From Cryobacterium soli (GTDB lineage Bacteria > Actinomycetota > Actinomycetes > Actinomycetales > Microbacteriaceae): DNA of 64,000 nucleotides. This document shows positions 31,313 through 40,503 of the stretch, piece after piece. The DNA lies in NCBI RefSeq assembly GCF_003611035.1, contig NZ_CP030033.1, positions 1,240,001-1,304,000 of the forward strand, read 5' to 3'. The translations under genes and the position numbers were made by a program. The notes under the pieces were generated by a model, which saw only the letters and a program-made list of their open reading frames with translations, searched no databases and had not been told where the DNA came from. Position 1 is the stretch's first letter. Each line of letters opens with the position of its first letter.

Positions 31313-32332
31313 ATGGATGCCGTCGATGCCCTCTCCGAGATCGCCTTCTGGTTGGAGCGCGACCTGGCCCCCACCTTCAAGGTGCAGGCCTTCCGCCGGG
31401 CCGCCACGCTCATCGCGGGCCTGGACGCAGACGAGCTGGCCGACCGGGTGCACGACGGCAGGCTGCGGGCGATGAAGGGCATCGGCGGTCGCACGGCCGA
31501 GGTGATCGGCCAGTCGCTGTACGGCCTCCCCGACTACCTCGACAACCTCCGCCAGCAGGGCCGGCATCCGCTGGCATCCGGCGGCCAGGACCTGCTCGTC
31601 GCGTTGCGCGGCGACCTGCACAGCCACAGCGAATGGTCCGACGGCACGACTCCCATCGACCTCATGGTGTCGACGGCGCGGATGCTCGGCCGCGACTACC
31701 TGGCGCTGACCGACCACTCCCCCTCCCTCACCGTGGCGCAAGGGCTCAGCGCCGACCGTCTGCGGGAGCAGCTCGATGTCGTCGCCGCGGTGAACACCGC
31801 GGCCGACGACGACTTCCGGTTGCTGGCCGGCATCGAGGTCGACATCCTCGAGGACGGCCGGCTCGACCAGGCCCCCGAGCTGCTCGACCGGCTCGACGTG
31901 GTCGTCGCCAGCGTGCACTCGAAGCTGCGCGAGGACTCGATCACCATGACCCGACGGATGCTGGCGGGCATCCGCGACCGGCACACGAACGTGCTCGGCC
32001 ACTGCACCGGGCGCCTGGTCTCCGGGTCCCGCGGCACTCGCCCGCCGTCGACATTCGACGCCGCACGGGTGTTCGCCGCCTGCGCCGAGAACGACGTCGC
32101 CGTGGAGATCAATTGCAGGCCGGAACGCCAGGACCCGCCGGAAGACCTGATCAGGCGGGCGATCGAGGCCGGGTGCCTGTTCAGCCTCGACACCGACGCT
32201 CACGCCCCCGGCCACCTCGATTTCCTCTCCTACGGCGCCGAGCGGGCCGCGGCCTCTGGTGTGCCGCCCGACCGCATCGTGACCACCTGGCCCGTCGACA
32301 GGCTCCTGGACTGGTCGCGCGCGGGCCAGTGA
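31313..32332 (+). CDS. PHP-domain phosphoesterase with PolX-like HhH N-terminus
   Basis: 339 residues from the ATG at 31313. Residues about 5-85 resemble the helix-hairpin-helix N-terminus of family X DNA polymerases (FKVQAFRRAATLIAGL; MKGIGGRTAEVIGQSL). The PHP metal-binding domain follows from about residue 100: RGDLHSHSEWSDG, LALTDHSPS, and later VASVHSK, HCTGR and DTDAHAPG, supplying the His/Asp ligands. The nucleotidyltransferase part of PolX is absent. Likely a metal-dependent nuclease or phosphoesterase. Confidence 0.85.
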   Translation: MDAVDALSEIAFWLERDLAPTFKVQAFRRAATLIAGLDADELADRVHDGRLRAMKGIGGRTAEVIGQSLYGLPDYLDNLRQQGRHPLASGGQDLLVALRGDLHSHSEWSDGTTPIDLMVSTARMLGRDYLALTDHSPSLTVAQGLSADRLREQLDVVAAVNTAADDDFRLLAGIEVDILEDGRLDQAPELLDRLDVVVASVHSKLREDSITMTRRMLAGIRDRHTNVLGHCTGRLVSGSRGTRPPSTFDAARVFAACAENDVAVEINCRPERQDPPEDLIRRAIEAGCLFSLDTDAHAPGHLDFLSYGAERAAASGVPPDRIVTTWPVDRLLDWSRAGQ

Positions 32333-32439
32333 GCCTCCGCCGCCACGCCCGGGCAGACCGGCCCCTGCGCCCGGTCAGGATGCTTCGATAGGTTGGATTC
32401 CGGCCACATCGGCTGCCCCGGCAACCCACGAGGAGCTCC

Positions 32440-33534
32440 ATGCCCATCACCGTCACAGGCGCGATCGCCCGCTCGAAGGGGGCCCCAGTGGAGCTCACCG
32501 AGATCGTCATTCCCGACCCTGGCCCCGGCGAGGTCGTCGTCGACATCGAGACCTGCGGCGTCTGCCACACCGACTTCCACTACAAGGAAGGCGGAATCAA
32601 CGACGACTTCCCGTTCCTGCTCGGCCACGAGGCCGCCGGCCGGGTCAGCGTGATCGGTGACGGCGTCACCCATGTGTCCGTCGGCGACTTCGTTGTGCTC
32701 AACTGGCGGGCCGTCTGCGGCGAGTGCCGGGCCTGCACCCGTGCCGAGCCCTGGTACTGCTTCAACACCTTCAACGCCACCCAGAAGATGACACTGGTCG
32801 ACGGCACCGAGCTCAGCCCGGCGCTCGGCATCGGCGCGTTCGCCGAGAAGACCCTCGTGCACGAGCGCCAGTGCACGAAGGTCAACCCGGATGCCGACCC
32901 CGCCGCGGTCGGACTGCTCGGCTGCGGCATCATGGCCGGCATCGGCGCCGCCATGAACACCGGCAACGTCTCGCCCGGCAACTCGGTGGCCGTGATCGGC
33001 TGCGGCGGTGTCGGCGACGCCGCGGTGGTCGGCTCGAAGCTGGCCGGAGCCTCCCGGATCATCGCCATCGACCGGGACCCCAAGAAGCTGGCCAAGGCCA
33101 CCGAGTTCGGCGCCACGCACACCATCGATTCCTCGGCACTCGACGAGGACGGGGTCGTCGCAGCCGTGCAGGCGCTCACCGGCGGCTTCGGCGCCGACGT
33201 CGTCATCGACGCGGTCGGCCGCCCCGAGACCTGGCGGCAGGCGTTCTATGCCCGCGACCTGGCCGGCACCGTGGTGCTCGTCGGCGTGCCGACCCCCGAC
33301 ATGATGCTCGAGATCCCGCTGCTGGATGTCTTCGGCCGGGGAGGCTCGCTCAAGAGCTCCTGGTACGGCGACTGCCTGCCCGAGCGGGACTTCCCGATGC
33401 TCACCGAGCTCTATCTTCAAGGCCGACTGCCGCTGGCGGACTTCGTGAGCGAACGCATCCGCATCGACGAGATCGAGGCGGCGTTTGCCAAGATGGCCTC
33501 GGGCGACGTGCTGCGCTCGGTGGTGGTGCTCTGA
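32440..33534 (+). CDS. mscR: S-(hydroxymethyl)mycothiol dehydrogenase (NAD/mycothiol-dependent formaldehyde dehydrogenase)
   Basis: 364-residue zinc alcohol dehydrogenase. Oxidises the formaldehyde-mycothiol adduct to S-formylmycothiol with NAD. Catalytic-zinc region [12 protein letters not shown] and GHEAAG; structural-zinc cysteines in [18 protein letters not shown] fold [13 protein letters not shown] followed by AIDRD, the Asp pointing to NAD rather than NADP. The pattern [20 protein letters not shown] is that of the mycothiol-dependent class. It overlaps by one base with the MBL hydrolase that follows, a frequent actinobacterial pairing for formaldehyde detoxification. Confidence 0.93.
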   Translation: MPITVTGAIARSKGAPVELTEIVIPDPGPGEVVVDIETCGVCHTDFHYKEGGINDDFPFLLGHEAAGRVSVIGDGVTHVSVGDFVVLNWRAVCGECRACTRAEPWYCFNTFNATQKMTLVDGTELSPALGIGAFAEKTLVHERQCTKVNPDADPAAVGLLGCGIMAGIGAAMNTGNVSPGNSVAVIGCGGVGDAAVVGSKLAGASRIIAIDRDPKKLAKATEFGATHTIDSSALDEDGVVAAVQALTGGFGADVVIDAVGRPETWRQAFYARDLAGTVVLVGVPTPDMMLEIPLLDVFGRGGSLKSSWYGDCLPERDFPMLTELYLQGRLPLADFVSERIRIDEIEAAFAKMASGDVLRSVVVL

Positions 33535-34163
33535 TGAACGCGCGCATCGAGCACCTCGTCACCGAGGGCACCTTCGACCTCGACGGCGGCAGCTGGGCGC
33601 TGGAGAACAACGTCTGGATCGTCGGCGACGACACCGAGTGCGTCGTCATCGACGCCGCCCACAACGCCGAGGCGATTCTCACGGCGGTCGGCGACCGCAC
33701 GCTGCTGGGCATCCTCAGCACGCACGCGCACAACGACCACATCGGCGCGGCCGGCGCCGTCTCGGCGGCGACGGGCGCGCCGGTGTACCTGCACCCCGAC
33801 GACCGGATGCTCTGGGACGTCGTCTACCCCAACGCCGCACCGGGCCGCGACCTCGCCGACGGGCAGCGCATCGCCGTGGCCGGGATCGAACTGCTGGTGT
33901 TGCACACGCCGGGGCACTCCCCCGGGTCGGTCTGCCTGTACGCGCCCACCTTCGGCACGCTGTTCAGCGGCGACACGCTCTTCCACGGCGGGCCGGGTGC
34001 CACCGGACGTTCCTACAGCGACTTCCCCACCATCATCGAGTCGATCACGGGCAAGCTGCTCACCCTGCCGGCCGAGACCGTCGTGAACACCGGGCACGGT
34101 GAGTCCACCACGATCGGCGCCGAGGCCCCCGATCTGCCCGACTGGCTCGCCCGCGGCCACTGA
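33534..34163 (+). CDS. MBL-fold metallo-hydrolase paired with the mycothiol dehydrogenase
   Basis: 209 residues from the ATG at 33534, whose A is the last base of the upstream stop. Metallo-beta-lactamase motifs: STHAHNDHIGAAG (metal-binding HxHxDH), HTPGHSPGSV, FSGDTLFHGGPGATGR and VNTGHGEST. By family and by position after mscR it probably hydrolyses the S-formylmycothiol or a related mycothiol thioester; this is inference. Confidence 0.88.
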   Translation: MNARIEHLVTEGTFDLDGGSWALENNVWIVGDDTECVVIDAAHNAEAILTAVGDRTLLGILSTHAHNDHIGAAGAVSAATGAPVYLHPDDRMLWDVVYPNAAPGRDLADGQRIAVAGIELLVLHTPGHSPGSVCLYAPTFGTLFSGDTLFHGGPGATGRSYSDFPTIIESITGKLLTLPAETVVNTGHGESTTIGAEAPDLPDWLARGH

Positions 34164-34231
34164 CAGCGCAGGCATCCGCCGTATCCACAGCGACGCCGGC
34201 CCAGCGGCTGCGCGCACGGCCCAGCGGATGC

Positions 34232-34365
34232 GCCGACTTGCCGCAAAATGCCCCTTGAGCGCCCCGCAAAGGGCATTAAGCGGCATCTCGCGGTGGAAAT
34301 CCTCGCCGACTTGCCGCATAACGCCCCTTCGGCGCCCGGGAAGGGGCGGTTTGCGGCAAGTCGGC
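34232..34365. repeat. Two tandem palindromic (REP-like) elements
   Basis: Intergenic. Element B (34305-34365) is a near-perfect hairpin: arms GCCGACTTGCCGCA (34305-34318) and TGCGGCAAGTCGGC (34352-34365) plus inner CGCCCCTT/AAGGGGCG. Element A (34232-34288) begins with the identical 14-mer and has a decayed second arm. Both start with GCCGACTTGCCGCA. No transposase is nearby; the elements resemble REP/MITE-type mobile palindromes. It lies between the MBL gene and the convergent DUF1801 gene, so the hairpins might also serve as a terminator. Confidence 0.7.
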
Positions 34366-34415
34366 AGCGGGCAGCAGCATCGAGCAGCAGCGGGCAGCAG
34401 CAGCGGGCGAGCGGG

Positions 34416-34898
34416 CTACTCCGGCCGACGCGCTTCCGGGCGGCCGCCATCGGACTCCCGGGCCCGGTGCCCGTAGTAGTCGCCCGCGGTCACCGCCCGG
34501 TACGAAGCCGTCACCATCTCCTCGAGCACGGCGAGGTCCACCTTCGCCAGATCGGTGAGGTACAGGCAGCCCACACCGGTCTTGTGCGGGCCGAGCCGGG
34601 CGAGTTCCCCGGCATAGGCGCCCAGCCCGTCGGCGAAGTAGATCGACATCGACGCCTTACGCGGCGAGAAGCCGGCCGCCGCGGCGTCACCCTCCCGACC
34701 GCTCTCGTATCTGTAGTGATAGCGGCCGAAGCCGATGATCGACCCGGGCCACAGCCGCGCCGGCTCCCCGGTGATGCGCCCGAACGTCCCCAGCAGCGTC
34801 TCCGCATCCCGCCGCCGGGTCGCCCCGGTCACGGTGTCGAGATGGGCGCGCACCGCGTCCTCCGCCGCCGGGTCAGCCCTGTCGTCGTGTGAGCTCAT
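34416..34898 (-). CDS. DUF1801 domain protein
   Basis: 160 residues. RRRDAETLLGTFGRITGEPA, WPGSIIGFGRYHYRYESG and ADGLGAYAGELARLGPHKTG are the usual DUF1801 segments, ending with a KVDLAVLEEMV helix. Function not established; the fold is YdhG-like. A GCAGC-rich stretch lies beyond its stop (34362-34415). It is followed, in transcription order, by the intergenic palindromes and preceded by the winged-helix gene, 18 bases away. Confidence 0.85.
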   Translation of the reverse strand: MSSHDDRADPAAEDAVRAHLDTVTGATRRRDAETLLGTFGRITGEPARLWPGSIIGFGRYHYRYESGREGDAAAAGFSPRKASMSIYFADGLGAYAGELARLGPHKTGVGCLYLTDLAKVDLAVLEEMVTASYRAVTAGDYYGHRARESDGGRPEARRPE

Positions 34899-34916
34899 GC
34901 CCCCACGGTAGCCCGC

Positions 34917-35450
34917 TCAGCGGCGGATGCGCACGTCAGCGTGCGCGTCGTACCGGTACCCCGTGCCGCGGTCGGTGCGCAGGATGTCGCCGTAGCCGCC
35001 GAGCTTCACGCGCAGGCGTTGGATGTGCACGTCGATGGTGCGCGGGCTGGTGACCCGCGACCAGGTGCGCTGGGCGTCGATCAGTTCGGCCCGGCCCACC
35101 GTGACGCCAGGGCGCAGAACCAGATAACAGAGAAACCGGAACTCGCGGTAGCTGAGTTGCACGGGCAGTCCGTCGACGAGCAGCAGTTGGCGGCCGACGT
35201 CGATGAGGATGCCTTGGCCCGCAGCAGGGCCGCCGCCGGAAGCCGCCTCGCCGCCGGCAGCCGCGCCGGTTCCGGGCTCCGGCTCGATGTGCACCTGGGC
35301 ATCCGGGGCCAGCCGTGCCACGACGTCGGTCAGCGCTGCGGCGAGCGCCTCCCGTGGAGCGACGTGGCCGTCAAGGCGCACGAAGAAACCGAACCCCCGC
35401 ACCTCCTCCCCGTCGTGGCCTGCTCCTGTCGCGCCCCCTGCCCAGTCCAT
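34917..35450 (-). CDS. OmpR/PhoB-type winged-helix transcriptional regulator
   Basis: 177 residues from the ATG at 35450, one base after the stop of the flavin monooxygenase gene (TGACATG). Residues about 1-70 form a short unrecognised domain (GFGFFVRLDGHVAPREALAA; VARLAPDAQVHIEPEP), then a Gly/Ala-rich linker, then the winged-helix DNA-binding domain (LSYREFRFLCYLVLRPGVTV; RTIDVHIQRLRVKLG; TDRGTGYRYD). A receiver domain is absent, so it is not a classical response regulator. Position at the end of the importer operon suggests it regulates that operon. Confidence 0.85.
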   Translation of the reverse strand: MDWAGGATGAGHDGEEVRGFGFFVRLDGHVAPREALAAALTDVVARLAPDAQVHIEPEPGTGAAAGGEAASGGGPAAGQGILIDVGRQLLLVDGLPVQLSYREFRFLCYLVLRPGVTVGRAELIDAQRTWSRVTSPRTIDVHIQRLRVKLGGYGDILRTDRGTGYRYDAHADVRIRR

Positions 35451-35451
35451 G

Positions 35452-36876
35452 TCACACCCTGGACGTGGTCTCGAGCAGGGCGGATTCGTCGAGGTTCCGT
35501 CCGTCGCGATAGCGGGTCGCCACGTGCGGGGGCTGCAGCCGCGCCGGCCCGCCGAAGATACGTTCCCGCAGGGTCTCCCCGTCGACATACGCCTCCCGCA
35601 GCCGGCCGCGGCGGCGGAGCTCCGGCACCACCAGCTCGATGAAGTCCTGCGCCGTGCCGAAGGAGTGGTACTGGCGCAGGTTGATCCCGTCGATGCCGAT
35701 ATCGTCCAGCCAGCTCTCGATGGCGTCGGCCACGACGGTGGGCGTGCCCACAACGAAGAACTGCTCGTCCCACGAGGTCGCGATGGCGTCGAGGAACTCC
35801 CCCACGCTCTGGTCCTGGGGCAGGTAGGCCGCTCCGGGGGCATCGGACTTGCCCTCGCGGGCCAGGGCCTCACCCACAGTGATGTCGCGCGGGTGGGCCG
35901 TGGGGTCGAAGGGCAGCGACGCGTGCGCGAGCCGACCCTCCACACTGGCCAGCTCCCGGTAGGCCCGCAGCTTCTCGGCCGCCTCTTCCTCGGTGCGCCC
36001 CACCACCACGCCGGCCTGCACGATGAACTTGATGTCGCCGGCCGCGCGGCCCTGCTCGACGGCCGAATCCCGCATCGCCTGTATCCCCGCCAGAACTCCG
36101 GCCGGTGTGGGCCCGCCCGTGAACACCACCTCGGCGTGCTTGCCGGCGAAGGCGGTGCCGGCCTTCGACGCCGTGGCCTGGAAGAGCACCGGGGTGCGCT
36201 GCAACGACGGTTCGGAGAGGTGCGGCCCGGCCACCGAGAAGTGCTCGCCGACATGGTTGATGTAGCGCACCTTCGCCGGGTCGGTGTAGACGAGGTTCTC
36301 GGCATCCGCCACCACGGCGTCGTCGTCCCAGGATCCCTCCCACAGCTTGTAGAGCACGTCGAGGTACTCATCCGCGATCTCGTAGCGGTGGTCGTGGTCG
36401 ATCTGGTCGGCGTGGCCGAAGTTGCGCGCGGCGTTGGGCAGGTAGGACGTGACGATGTTCCAGCCCACCCGCCCCTTGGTGAGGTGGTCGAGGGTGCTCA
36501 TCCGGCGGGCGAACGCGAAGGGAGGTTCGTAGCTGGTGGAGAAGGTGACCCCGAAGCCGAGGTGTGTGGTGACCGCTGCCATCGCGGGGATCACCAGCAG
36601 CGGGTCGTTGCTCGGGATCTGCAGCCCCTCCCGCAGGGCCGTCTCCGGGCCATCCCGGAACACGTCGTAGGCGCCGATGACGTCGGCGAGGAACACAGCG
36701 TCGAAGCCGCCGGCCTCGAGAAGCCGCGCCAGCTCGATCCAGTAGTCGATGTCGTTGAAGCGCTGCCGGTTGTTGCCGGGCAGCCGCCACAGTCCGTGGG
36801 TGATGTGGCTGACGCAGTTCATCTCGAAGAGGTTGAGGATGAGCCGTTTGGGTGGGTGGGTGGGGTTCTGGCTCAT
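35452..36876 (-). CDS. LLM-class flavin-dependent monooxygenase (NtaA/SnaA/DszA type)
   Basis: 474 residues. Typical start of the NTA-monooxygenase A subfamily: LILNLFEMNCVSHITHGLWR, then DVFRDGPETALREGLQIPSN, ATTHLGFGVTFSTSYEPPF and GRVGWNIVTSYLPNAARNFG. The long form with GTPTVVADAIESW near the end matches FMNH2-dependent monooxygenases that attack NTA, sulfones or similar small organics. It needs a flavin reductase, which is not in the window. ATGA overlap with the ATPase gene upstream places it in the importer operon, so its substrate is probably what the importer brings in. Confidence 0.93.
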   Translation of the reverse strand: MSQNPTHPPKRLILNLFEMNCVSHITHGLWRLPGNNRQRFNDIDYWIELARLLEAGGFDAVFLADVIGAYDVFRDGPETALREGLQIPSNDPLLVIPAMAAVTTHLGFGVTFSTSYEPPFAFARRMSTLDHLTKGRVGWNIVTSYLPNAARNFGHADQIDHDHRYEIADEYLDVLYKLWEGSWDDDAVVADAENLVYTDPAKVRYINHVGEHFSVAGPHLSEPSLQRTPVLFQATASKAGTAFAGKHAEVVFTGGPTPAGVLAGIQAMRDSAVEQGRAAGDIKFIVQAGVVVGRTEEEAAEKLRAYRELASVEGRLAHASLPFDPTAHPRDITVGEALAREGKSDAPGAAYLPQDQSVGEFLDAIATSWDEQFFVVGTPTVVADAIESWLDDIGIDGINLRQYHSFGTAQDFIELVVPELRRRGRLREAYVDGETLRERIFGGPARLQPPHVATRYRDGRNLDESALLETTSRV

Positions 36877-38591
36877 GGGGTTCTCCTGGGGTGATCGGGC
36901 AGCGAGCTGATGAGTTCGCGGGTGTATGGATGCGCCGGCCGGTTGAAGATGTCGTCCGGGGTGCCGCGTTCGACGACGACGCCGTCTTTCATGACGAGCA
37001 CCTGGTCGCTGAGGTGGCTGATGACGCCGAGGTCGTGCGAGATGAAGAGGTAGCTCAGCCCGCGTTGTTTCTGCAGGTCGACGAGCAGGTCGAGGATCTG
37101 CGCCTGGATCGACACGTCGAGCGCCGACACGGCCTCGTCGAGCACGATCACCGACGGGTTCGGGGCAAGCGCCCTGGCGATGGCGATGCGTTGGCGTTGT
37201 CCGCCGGAGAGGTTCAGCGGAAAGCGCTGCAGGATCTCCTGCGGCAGGCCCACCTGGCGGGCGAGCTCGGCGACCCGGGCCTTCTTCTCGGCCGTGGACA
37301 GGCCGGCGGCGTCGGTGAGGCTGTCGAGGAGGATCCGCTCCGCGTTCCAGCGCGGGTCGAACGAGCTCAGCGGGTCCTGGTAGACCACCGAGATCTCCCG
37401 GCGCAGCGCCCGGCGGCGGGGCTCGGGCAGGCTCGACCAGTCCTGGCCGAGCAGGGTGACGGTGCCGGAGTCCAGCGACGTCAGCGCCAGCGCGAGCCGG
37501 GCGGTGGTGCTCTTGCCCGAGCCGGACTCCCCCACGATGCCGAGGGTGCTGCCCCGCTCCAGGGTGAACGAGACGTGGTCGACGGCCGTGGTCACGGTGC
37601 CGTCCGGAGTGGTGAATCGCTTGACCAGGTCCACCGCCTGCAGCACAGGGCCGCTGTGGCCGCGGGGCTCGGGAGCGGGCGCGGTGGCAGGCACGGGTGC
37701 GTGCGCCTGCGCGCCCAGGCGCTGGCCGCGGGTCGCCTCGCTGGGCACCGCGTTGATGAGGCTGCGGGTGTACTCGTGCCGCGGGTCGTTGAGCACCTGG
37801 TCGGCGCTGCCGCTCTCCACCACCCGGCCGCCCTTCATCACCAGGATGTGGTCGGCCAGGTGCGCCACCACCGAGAGGTCGTGGCTGATCAGGATCACCG
37901 ATACCCCGCGTTCCTTGGTCTCGGCGAGCAGCGCGAGCACCTGCGCCTGCACCGTCACGTCGAGGGCCGTGGTGGGCTCGTCGGCGATGATGATCTCCGG
38001 GTCAAGGGCCAGGGCGGAGGCGATCAGCGCCCGCTGGCGCAGGCCCCCGGACAGTTCGTCCGGGCGTTGCCTGGCCCGGTTCTCCGGCGAGGGAACCCCC
38101 ACGGCGCCAAGCAGGTCGACGACCTTCGCGGCCCGCTGCCGCCGGGTGCCCCAGCGGTGCAGCGCGAGGGCCTCGGCGATCTCCCTGCCCACCGGGCGCA
38201 GCGGGTCGAGAGAGACGAGGGCGTCCTGAAGGATGAAACCGATGCGCCGGCCGCGGATCTGCCGCCACTGCCGGTTGGTCGCGGCGCGCAGGTCGTCGCC
38301 ATCGAGCAGGATCGACTGGGCGTCGACGACCGAGTTCTTGCCGGTCAGCCCCACGATGCTGCGTGCGGTGACGCTCTTGCCCGAGCCGGACTCGCCGACG
38401 ATGGCGACGCACTGCCCTGGTTCGAGGCTGAAGCTCACGTCGTGCACCACCTGGTGCAGGATGCCGTTCCGCCGGAAACCGACGGAGAGGTTGGCGACGC
38501 TCAGACGCCCGCGTTTCGGCGCCGGGGCATCCGCCCGTGGCGTCGGGGTGCGCGCGGCCGGGGCCTGCACACTGTCGATCGTGGAGGTCAT
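36873..38591 (-). CDS. Fused double ATP-binding subunit of third peptide/nickel-type ABC importer
   Basis: 572 residues from the ATG at 38591, which overlaps the permease stop by 4 bases; the frame's extension to 38738 is shadow. Domain 1: GESGSGKSVTARSIVGL, LSGGLRQRALIA, IIIADEPTTALD. Domain 2: GESGSGKSTTARLALAL, LSGGQRQRIAIA, VIVLDEAVSALD. A linker with Pro/Ala-rich sequence joins the halves. Its stop overlaps the start of the monooxygenase gene by 4 bases. Energises the importer formed by the two permeases upstream. Confidence 0.95.
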   Translation of the reverse strand: MTSTIDSVQAPAARTPTPRADAPAPKRGRLSVANLSVGFRRNGILHQVVHDVSFSLEPGQCVAIVGESGSGKSVTARSIVGLTGKNSVVDAQSILLDGDDLRAATNRQWRQIRGRRIGFILQDALVSLDPLRPVGREIAEALALHRWGTRRQRAAKVVDLLGAVGVPSPENRARQRPDELSGGLRQRALIASALALDPEIIIADEPTTALDVTVQAQVLALLAETKERGVSVILISHDLSVVAHLADHILVMKGGRVVESGSADQVLNDPRHEYTRSLINAVPSEATRGQRLGAQAHAPVPATAPAPEPRGHSGPVLQAVDLVKRFTTPDGTVTTAVDHVSFTLERGSTLGIVGESGSGKSTTARLALALTSLDSGTVTLLGQDWSSLPEPRRRALRREISVVYQDPLSSFDPRWNAERILLDSLTDAAGLSTAEKKARVAELARQVGLPQEILQRFPLNLSGGQRQRIAIARALAPNPSVIVLDEAVSALDVSIQAQILDLLVDLQKQRGLSYLFISHDLGVISHLSDQVLVMKDGVVVERGTPDDIFNRPAHPYTRELISSLPDHPRRTP

Positions 38592-39475
38592 GTGTCGCCT
38601 TTCTCCAAGGTGTTCTGGATGTGCTTGCCGAGGCTGGTGGCCGCGAGGGCCAGGGCCACGATCACGAGGCCCGGGATGACGGTGAGCCACCAGGCCTGGG
38701 TGATGTAGACCCGGCCGGCGTCGAGCAGCGCGCCCCATTCCGGCGAGGGCGGGGCCACGCCGAGCCCGAGGAACGACAGGCTGGATGCCCAGACGATCGA
38801 CTGGCCGACCGACAGGGCGATGATCGCCACGAGCGGCCGCACCGCGTTGGGCACGATGTGCTGCCGCAGGATCCGGCCGTCGCTGTGGCCGAGGGCCACG
38901 GCCGCTTCGACGTACCCGCTGTTCTTGGCCGAGAGGATCTGGCCCCGGATGATGCGGGCGTAGCCGGGCGCGCTGCCCACGCCCACCGCGAAGACCTGCG
39001 ACAGCGCCGACGGGCCCGTGATGGCCACCAGCAGCAGCGCGAACAGCAGGGTCGGGAAGGCCAGGAGCACCTCGATCACCCGGTTCACGGTTCCGGCGGT
39101 GAACCGGCCGCCGAGCGCGGCCAGCGCTCCAAGGGCCAGAGCGGCGCTGAGGCTCACGGCCGTGGCCCCGAGCCCGATCACCAGGGATTCCCGGGTGCCG
39201 TAGACCACACGACTGAAGAGGTCGCGGCCGGCCTCGTCGGTGCCGAACCAGTACTCCGGCGACGGCGGGTGCAACGCATCCGCCAGGTTGAGCGCATAGG
39301 GGTCGTGGGTGGCGAGCAGACCCGGCGCGACCAGGGCCGTGGCGAAGAGCAGCAGGGCGCCGCTCGCGACGATCAGGCCCGCCGGCGGGGCAGCGCGCCT
39401 CCGGGCCCGGGGGGTCGGAGCGCCTGCGGTGGCCGACCCGGCGGTGGGCGGGGTCTGGCGTTCGATGGTGCTCAT
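38588..39475 (-). CDS. Peptide/nickel-type ABC transporter permease (DppC type), third importer
   Basis: 295 residues from the ATG at 39475, overlapping the upstream permease stop (ATGA). N-terminus is cytoplasmic and Thr/Ala/Arg-rich, then the first helix at about 35-55 and the typical LHPPSPEYWFGTDEAGRDLF stretch seen in C-type permeases. The docking loop is AVALGHSDGRILRQHIVPNA. Both ends overlap neighbours, so translation of the whole operon is coupled. Confidence 0.94.
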   Translation of the reverse strand: MSTIERQTPPTAGSATAGAPTPRARRRAAPPAGLIVASGALLLFATALVAPGLLATHDPYALNLADALHPPSPEYWFGTDEAGRDLFSRVVYGTRESLVIGLGATAVSLSAALALGALAALGGRFTAGTVNRVIEVLLAFPTLLFALLLVAITGPSALSQVFAVGVGSAPGYARIIRGQILSAKNSGYVEAAVALGHSDGRILRQHIVPNAVRPLVAIIALSVGQSIVWASSLSFLGLGVAPPSPEWGALLDAGRVYITQAWWLTVIPGLVIVALALAATSLGKHIQNTLEKGDT

Positions 39476-40503
39476 GCGCTCTTCAATCTCGGGTCGACGA
39501 GGGTGTACGCCACGTCGACCAGCAGGTTGGCCACGACGTACAGTGCCGCGATGAGGATGACGATGCCGGTGACAACGGGCAGGTCCTGGGAGTTGACGGC
39601 GCCGACGAGCACCTTGCCGATGCCGGGCCGGGAGAACACGGTCTCCACGACCACGGCGCCGGAGATCGTGGCGCCCAGCGCCCAGCCCGACAGGGTGATC
39701 GCCGGGAGCACGGAGTGCCGCAGCACGTGCCGCAGCCGCACCCCGGTGTCGCCCATGCCGCGCATCCGCGCCGAGATCACGAACGGCTGCTCCAGCGACC
39801 GCTCGAACTCGGTGCGGGTGGCCTGGCCCATGAACCCGGCCAGCGGGATCGCCAGGGTGAGGGCCGGCAGCACGATGCCGATTACCGAGGGTCCGCTGAT
39901 GACGGGGAACCACCCCAGGCCGAGCGAGAAGACGAGCAGCAGGATGATGCCCAGCCAGTAGTGCGGCAGCCCGGCCGCGGTGGTGTCGACCACGGCCCCC
40001 GCCCCGGCCAGCCGCCCGGTGCGGCCGGCCGTGAGGGTGACCCAGGCGATCATGATCAGCCAGGACAGCACGATCGCGGTGAGCGTGAGGGCCACGGTCG
40101 GGCCGATCTGCTGCAGGATCACCTCGCTGACCGGCTTGTACTGCTGGTACGAGATGCCGAGGTCACCGACGAGGAGTCCGCGGATGTAGTCGAGGTACTG
40201 CACGACCAGGGGGTTCTGCAGGCCGTACTGCTCATTGATCTGCGCCAGTTCCGCCGGGGTGCGCTCGATGGCCTGGCCGGCGCGGATGTTGAGGATCACC
40301 GTGGCCCGGTCCCCCGGCAGGGCGGCCTGGGCGGCGAACGCGGCCGTGGCCGCCCCGAAGAGCACCACCACTGCGCCGCCGATCTTCTCGACGATCCGGC
40401 GCAGCCGGGGCCCGGTGAGCATGGGCGCCCGCCGCAGGGTCGGCACGGCCGGGCCAATGGCCGGAGCCGGGCGGGGCGGGCTACTCGACGAAGTACGCGT
40501 CAT
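39472..40503 (-). CDS. Peptide/nickel-type ABC transporter permease (DppB type), third importer
   Basis: 343 residues. The chosen ATG at 40503 lies 23 bases inside the binding-protein gene's end and has GGAGG eleven bases upstream; an internal ATG 27 codons later (MLTGPRLRRIVEK) is a reasonable alternative that would drop a Ser/Pro-rich leader. The body is standard: ALPGDRATVILNIRAG, PLVVQYLDYIRGLLVGDLG, the docking loop around SARMRGMGDTGVRLRHVLRH and the end DVAYTLVDPRLKSA. Confidence 0.9.
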   Translation of the reverse strand: MTRTSSSSPPRPAPAIGPAVPTLRRAPMLTGPRLRRIVEKIGGAVVVLFGAATAAFAAQAALPGDRATVILNIRAGQAIERTPAELAQINEQYGLQNPLVVQYLDYIRGLLVGDLGISYQQYKPVSEVILQQIGPTVALTLTAIVLSWLIMIAWVTLTAGRTGRLAGAGAVVDTTAAGLPHYWLGIILLLVFSLGLGWFPVISGPSVIGIVLPALTLAIPLAGFMGQATRTEFERSLEQPFVISARMRGMGDTGVRLRHVLRHSVLPAITLSGWALGATISGAVVVETVFSRPGIGKVLVGAVNSQDLPVVTGIVILIAALYVVANLLVDVAYTLVDPRLKSA

